A stretch of DNA of 64,000 nucleotides. Origin: Hansfordia pulvinata (Eukaryota > Ascomycota > Sordariomycetes > Xylariales). Positions 58,855 to 64,000 of the stretch are shown here, in pieces. The position numbers and the translations under genes are program-made. How positions within the stretch are numbered: the first letter of the stretch is position 1; every line of letters begins with the position of its first letter. The DNA lies in the NCBI GenBank assembly GCA_006538405.1, contig BJKQ01000015.1, positions 1,178,001 to 1,242,000 of the forward strand, written 5' to 3'. The notes under the pieces were generated by a model. It was not told the origin of the DNA, ran no database searches, and was given only the letters and a program-made list of their open reading frames with translations.

Positions 58855-59690
58855 TAGTAACATTTTAATACATTAAGACCCTAAGTGCATTAAGAAAATC
58901 ACCCTTAATACACTTAAAATATTTTCAGTTTTAAAAACGTTTAAAACATCTTAAAACACCTTTTTATAAAAAAAAAATTTCTTAATAAAATATGATTTTT
59001 TAAAGAAATAAATCATTTTTAATACATTAAGACCTTAAGTGCACTAAGAATTTAAGTGCATTAAGACCCTAAGTGCATTAAGACCCTGGGTGCACTAACA
59101 CTTTTAATGCATTAAGACCCTAGGTGCACTGAGACCTTAAGTGCATTAACACTTTTAATGCACTGAGACCTTAAGTGCACTAAGACCCTAAGTGCATTAA
59201 CACTTTCAGTGCATTAAGACCTTAAGTGCACTGGCACTTTCAGTGCATTAAGACCTTAAGTGCATTGAAATTATTTTCATTTTTAAAAACGTTTAAAACA
59301 TATTAAAACACCTTTTTTTTTTTAAAAAAAAAGGAATTTCTTAATAAAATATAATTTTTAAAAAAAATAAACTATTTTAAATACATTAAAACCTTAAGTA
59401 TATTAAAATTATTAATATTTATAAAAACTTTTAAAATATCTTAAAACACGTTATTTAAAAAAAGAATTTTCTTAATAAAATATTATTATTAAATAAATAA
59501 ATAATTTTAATTATATTAAAACCTTAATTAAATTAAAACTTAATATATATTAAATTATTTTTTACTTTTAAAAACTTTTAATATATTTTAAAACACTCTT
59601 TCTTAAAGAAAATCCTTTTTAATAAAATATGATTTTTTTAAGAAAAAACGATTTTAAGTTTAATAAGACCGTAAGTTAACTTAAAGTTAA
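58855..59690. repeat. Four diverged ~140-bp repeats
   Basis: A unit with the order ATTTTCAGTTTTAAAAACG, TTAAAACACCTTTTT, an A-run, TTCTTAATAAAATATGATTTT and then AATACATTAAGACCTTAAG starts near 58,916, 59,268, 59,405 and 59,552. Copies decay from left to right: the leftmost two still carry CpA and TpG, the right ones do not. The 17-bp minisatellite sits between copies one and two. The unit may be a transposon terminal piece or the predecessor of the adjacent satellite. Confidence 0.65.
59019..59272. repeat. 17-bp TGCA minisatellite, about 14 copies
   Basis: Units of the type TGCAYTRASACYYTWAG follow each other with strict 17-base spacing of the TGCA core. Variants alternate between TGCATTAAGACCCTAAG, TGCACTGAGACCTTAAG and TGCACTAACACTTTTAA. 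The array keeps CpA and TpG in every unit while the flanks read TACATTAAG, the expected RIP product. The array is too short (about 250 bp) to be an efficient RIP substrate. Confidence 0.85.
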
Positions 59691-59714
59691 TACTTATTTA
59701 ATCTTTTACTTATA

Positions 59715-62700
59715 AGCGGTATAAAGAAAGTTATAATATTATCCTTTTTAAGCGGAACCTTAACTTATATAAAAATTAAGGTTTTTAAATTATTTTAATT
59801 CTTATTAATTAAGCGGAAGCATACTTTATATTACCACTTTTAAATTTTAAAGTAAGTATTATAATTATTATATTAAGCGGAAATGTATTAATATTATTAA
59901 TTATAACCGTTATAAGGTATAATTTAATATTATATTATAAGGCGGAACCTTATTATTATACTTATATTTTAAACGTTATTACGTAAATCGTTTTATTATA
60001 TTTATAAGATTATATCTTATTAATATTATTATTTATAATCGTTATAAAGTATTTTATTATTATTTTTAAAAGGCGTAACTCCGCTTATTATAATTATTTA
60101 TTTATATTATAAAATAAGTTTTAAAAGAACTTATACGATACGGAACCTCGCTTTATATAAATAATTATACGTGTTATAAGGTAAGTCTTTACACGATTCT
60201 TATATAATGTAATATTACTTAATTTATTACTTATAAGCGTTATAAAGTAAGCCTCTTAATTATTAACGTGAGGTTAAACCCCGCCTTTTATAAGTACTTA
60301 TAAGGCTTATAAAGTAAGTATCACACGATTCTTATAAGGCGGAACACCGCTTAATTTATTATTTAAAATCGTTATAAGGTCGGCCCTTTTATTATTAACG
60401 TAAGGCGAAACCCCGCCTTTTATAAGTACTTATAAGCGTTTATAAATTAACTTAAAAAGTATTCACGTAAGGCTATACTCCGTTTCACTTAAATAATTTT
60501 AAGCGTTATAATATACGCCCTTTAACTATTATAAAGCGGAACCACGTATTATATAAACACTTATAAGCGTTATAAGGTAAGTTATTAAACTATTTATATA
60601 AAGCGGAACCTTACTTTATATATATAATTATAAGTGTTATAAAGTAAATTATCGCGTGATTTTTATAAAGCGGAACACCGCTTAATTTATTATATATAAG
60701 CGTTATAAGGTAAGCCTTTTAATTATAAACGTAAGGCGGGACCCCGTTTTACCTTTATACTTTTAAGCGTTATAAGGTAAGCCCTTTAATTATTAACGTA
60801 AAGCGGTACCTTATTTTACCTTTATACTTTTAAGCGTTATAAAGTAAGTATTAATATTATTATTATAAGGCGGACCACCGCTTAATATATTACTTTTAAG
60901 CGTTATAAGGTAAGTTATTATATTATTATTATAAGGCGGAACCCGCTTTAACTTTATACTTTTAAGCGTTATAAAGTAAGTATTAATATTATTATTATAA
61001 GGCGGACCACCGCTTAATATATTACTTATAAGCGTTATAAAGTAAGTATTAATATTATTATTATAAGGCGGACCACCGCTTAATATATTACTTTTAAGCG
61101 TTATAAGGTAAGTTATTATATTATTATTATAAGGCGGAACCCCGCTTTAACTTTATACTTTTAAGCGTTATAAAGTAAGTATTAATATTATTATTATAAG
61201 GCGGACCACCGCTTAATATATTACTTATAAGCGTTATAAAGTAAATTATTATATTATTATTATAAGGCGGAACCCTGTTTCACCTTTATACTTTTAAGCG
61301 TTATAAGGTAAGTTATTATATTATTATTATAAGGCGGAACCCCGTTTTACCTTTATACTTTTAAGCGTTATAAAGTAAGTATTAATATTATTATTATAAG
61401 GCGGACCACCGCTTAATATATTACTTATAAACGTTATAAAGTAAGTTATTATATTATAATTATAAAGAGGAACACCGCTTAACTTATTACTTATAAGCGT
61501 TATAAAGTAAGCCCTTTAATTATTAACGTTAAGCGGAACTCCGCCTTTTATAAGTACTTATAAGTGTTATAAAATAAGCATTAATATTATTTACGTGAAG
61601 CGGAACCCCGTATTATATAAACACTTATAAGCGTTTTAAGGTAAGTTATAAAAGTAATCATATAAGGCGGACCCCGCTTTATATTAATACCTTTAAGCGT
61701 TATAAGGTAAGTCTTTATATAATTCTTATAACGCGGACCACCGCTTAATATATTATTTTAAGCGTTATAAGGTAAGCCTTTTTAATATTAACGCGAGCCG
61801 TTAACTTATTTAATATAATATATATAAGCGTTATAAGTTAATTAATAATTATATTCTTATAAGGCGGAACCCCGCTTAAGATTATTATTTTATTAGCGTT
61901 TTAAAGTAAGTTAAAATATTATATATATAAAGCGTAACCCCGTTTAAGATTATTACTTTATTAACGTTATAAGGTAGGTTTTATTATTATTATTATAATA
62001 TAAAACACTTAATTTATTACTTATAAGCGTTATAAGGTAAGCCTTATATTTATAAATATAAGGCGAAACCCCGCTTTACTTTAATACTTTTAAGCGTTAT
62101 AAGGTAAGTCTTTAAATTATTATTATAAGGCGGAACACCGCCTTATATATTACTTATAAGCCTTATAAGGTAAGTTATTATATTATTATTATAAGGCGGA
62201 AGAGCGCTTAACTTATTACTTATAAGCGTTATAAGGTAAGCCACTTAATTATTAACGTGAGGCGGAACTCCGCCTTTTATATATATTTATAAACGTTATA
62301 AGGTAAGTATAAAAAGCAGCCACGTAAGGCGGGACCCCGCTCTTTATAAATAATTATAAGGGTTATAAGGTAAGCCTTCTTATAATTATTATAACGCGGA
62401 ACACTACTTAATTTATTACTTAAAAGCGTTATAAGGTAAGCCTTTTAAATGTTAACGTAAGGCTGAAACCCGCTTAATATTATTATATATAAGCGTTATA
62501 AGTTAATTTATACTTATATTCTTATAAGGCGGAACCCCGTTTAAGATTATTATTTTATAAGCGTTATAAAGTAGGTTTAAATATTATATTTATAAGGCGT
62601 TACCCTGTTTAAGATTATTACTTTATTAATATTATAAGGTAAATCTTATTATTATTTATACGAGGCGGAACAGCGCTTAATATTATTATTTATAAGTGTT

Positions 62701-64000
62701 ATAAGGTAAGTCTTATTATTATTCTTATAAAATTAAACCCGCCTTATTATATTACTTATAAGCGTAAAAAGGATATTTTAATATTATTTTTATAAGGCGG
62801 AACCTTACTTAAGATTTTAATATTAAGAGAGTTATAAGGTAAATCTTAAAATTATATACGTGAAGTGGAACCCCTTTTAATATTTATATTTATAACCGTT
62901 ATAAGGTAAGTCTTATTATTATTTACGCGAGGCGGAACACCGTTTAATATTATTATTTATAAGTGTTATATAATAAGTCTTATCATTCTTTTTATAAGGC
63001 TTAACCCCGTTTAATATTATTATTTATAAGCGTTATAAGGTAAGTCTTATTATTATACTTATAAGGCGGAACCCCGTTTAATATTACCACCTTATTAATG
63101 TTATAAGGTAAGTCTTATTATTCTTTTTATAAAACGGAACCCCGCTTAATATTATTACCTTATAAGCGTTATAAGGTAAGTTTTATTATTATTTAATAAA
63201 GCGGAATTCCGCTTAATATTATAATTTATTAACCTTATAAGGTAAGTTTTAATATTCTCTTTATAAGGCGGAACCCCGCTTAATATTATTACCTTATAAG
63301 CGTTATAAGGTAAGTCTTATTATTTTCCTTATAAGGCGGAATCCCGCTTAATATTACCACTTTATTAACGTTATAAGGTAAGTCTTATTATTATATAAAT
63401 AAGACGGAACCTTACTTAATATTATCACCTTATAAGTGTTATAAGGTAAGTTTTATTATTTTTATAAGGCGGAACCCCGCTTAATATTATTATTTATAAG
63501 CGTTATAAAGTAAATATTATATTCTTTTTATTAAGCGGAACCCCGCTTAATTTATTTATATATAAACATTATAAAGTAAGTCTTATTATTATTTAATAAA
63601 GCGGAACTCCGCTTAATATTTTTTATTTATAAGCGTTATAAGGTAAGTCTTATCCTTATTTTAATAACGCGGAACCCCGCTTAATATTATTATTTATAAG
63701 CGTTATAAGGTAAGTATTATATTCTTTTTATAAAGCGGAACCCCGCTTAATATATTTATATATAAGCGTTATAAGGTAAGTCTTATTATTATTTAATAAA
63801 GCGGAACTTCACCCGATATTATAAACCATCGGCCTTATAAGGTAAGTCTTAACATTCTCTTTATAAGGCGGAACCTTACTTAATATTATAACCTTATAAG
63901 CATTATAAGGTAAGTCTTATTATTATTTTAATAAGGCGGAACCCCGCTTAATATTATTACTTTATAAGAGTTATAAGGTTAATATTATTATTATTTTTAT
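59715..64000. repeat. AT-rich satellite array, ~66-bp period, ~64 units, continues past the window
   Basis: Each unit carries GCGGAACCCCGCTTAATATT, then TATAAGCGTTATAAGGTAAGTC and an AT spacer. Spacing of the GCGG core was counted as 66, 66 and 68 bases near 63,469-63,669 and 60-65 bases near 59,753-59,942. Units at the left edge are more divergent, and those from about 60.8 kb on are more uniform. Two inverted repeats occur per unit: GCGG-N4-CCGC and CTTATAA-GCG-TTATAAG. CpA is nearly absent, suggesting RIP saturation. It could be a centromeric, subtelomeric or internal heterochromatic satellite; no telomere repeat is in the window. Confidence 0.92.

Noticed and set aside
58800..64000. Possible telomere or CRISPR array
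   Set aside because: No TTAGGG-type units; the repeats are contiguous tandem units without unique spacers, and the organism is a fungus.

Overview
This window reads as chromosomal DNA of a filamentous ascomycete, most likely a sordariomycete and probably hypocrealean. The genes have short introns (about 50-80 nt) with GTRAGT-type donors and CTRAC-like branch sites, and the encoded proteins are typically fungal (Opi1, Mim1/TOM13, Urc4, Zn2Cys6 regulator). The euchromatic part is GC-rich and gives way abruptly to AT-rich DNA that looks saturated by repeat-induced point mutation (RIP). The genus was not determined.

Layout. Positions 1-28,100 form an ordinary housekeeping region: AP-1 mu adaptin (minus, cut by the window edge), Opi1 (plus), a helical hypothetical protein (minus), a secreted rhamnogalacturonan-acetylesterase-like SGNH hydrolase (plus), a DUF829/TMEM53-PaxU-like protein (minus), a Gtr1/RagA-type GTPase with an in-frame TAG at the P-loop lysine (plus), a secreted HNH nuclease (plus), the Cdc48 cofactor Shp1/p47 (minus, apparent 1-base frameshift), Mim1 (plus), Oxa1 (plus) and the DUF1688/Urc4 uracil-catabolism protein (minus). 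Positions 28,100-37,180 are gene-poor, with only one small secreted protein.

Positions 37,185-46,333 hold a compact four-gene group. It consists of a Zn2Cys6 regulator, an isocitrate-lyase-superfamily protein lacking the canonical catalytic KKCGH motif, a divergently transcribed class I/II aminotransferase and a Dal5-like MFS transporter. The transporter promoter is rich in HGATAR (GATA-factor) sites. This looks like an uptake, transamination and C-C cleavage module for an unknown amino acid or dicarboxylate. It is the best candidate here for an undescribed system; its substrate is not evident from sequence.

From about 46.5 kb the DNA turns AT-rich with CpA/TpG strongly depleted. Islands at 48.7-49.5 kb (secreted/membrane orphan protein with one intron) and 50.06-50.38 kb (small ORF) keep normal codon use. 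The 51.5-58.8 kb stretch contains a heavily RIPed Ty3/Gypsy retrotransposon on the minus strand; its reverse transcriptase and RNase H are still recognisable, but the YLDD box has become FLNN. Next come four ~140-bp repeats, split by a 17-bp TGCA minisatellite that has escaped RIP. A satellite with a ~66-bp period then runs from about 59.7 kb to the window end (roughly 64 units) and probably beyond. No telomere repeat, rRNA, tRNA or CRISPR array was seen.
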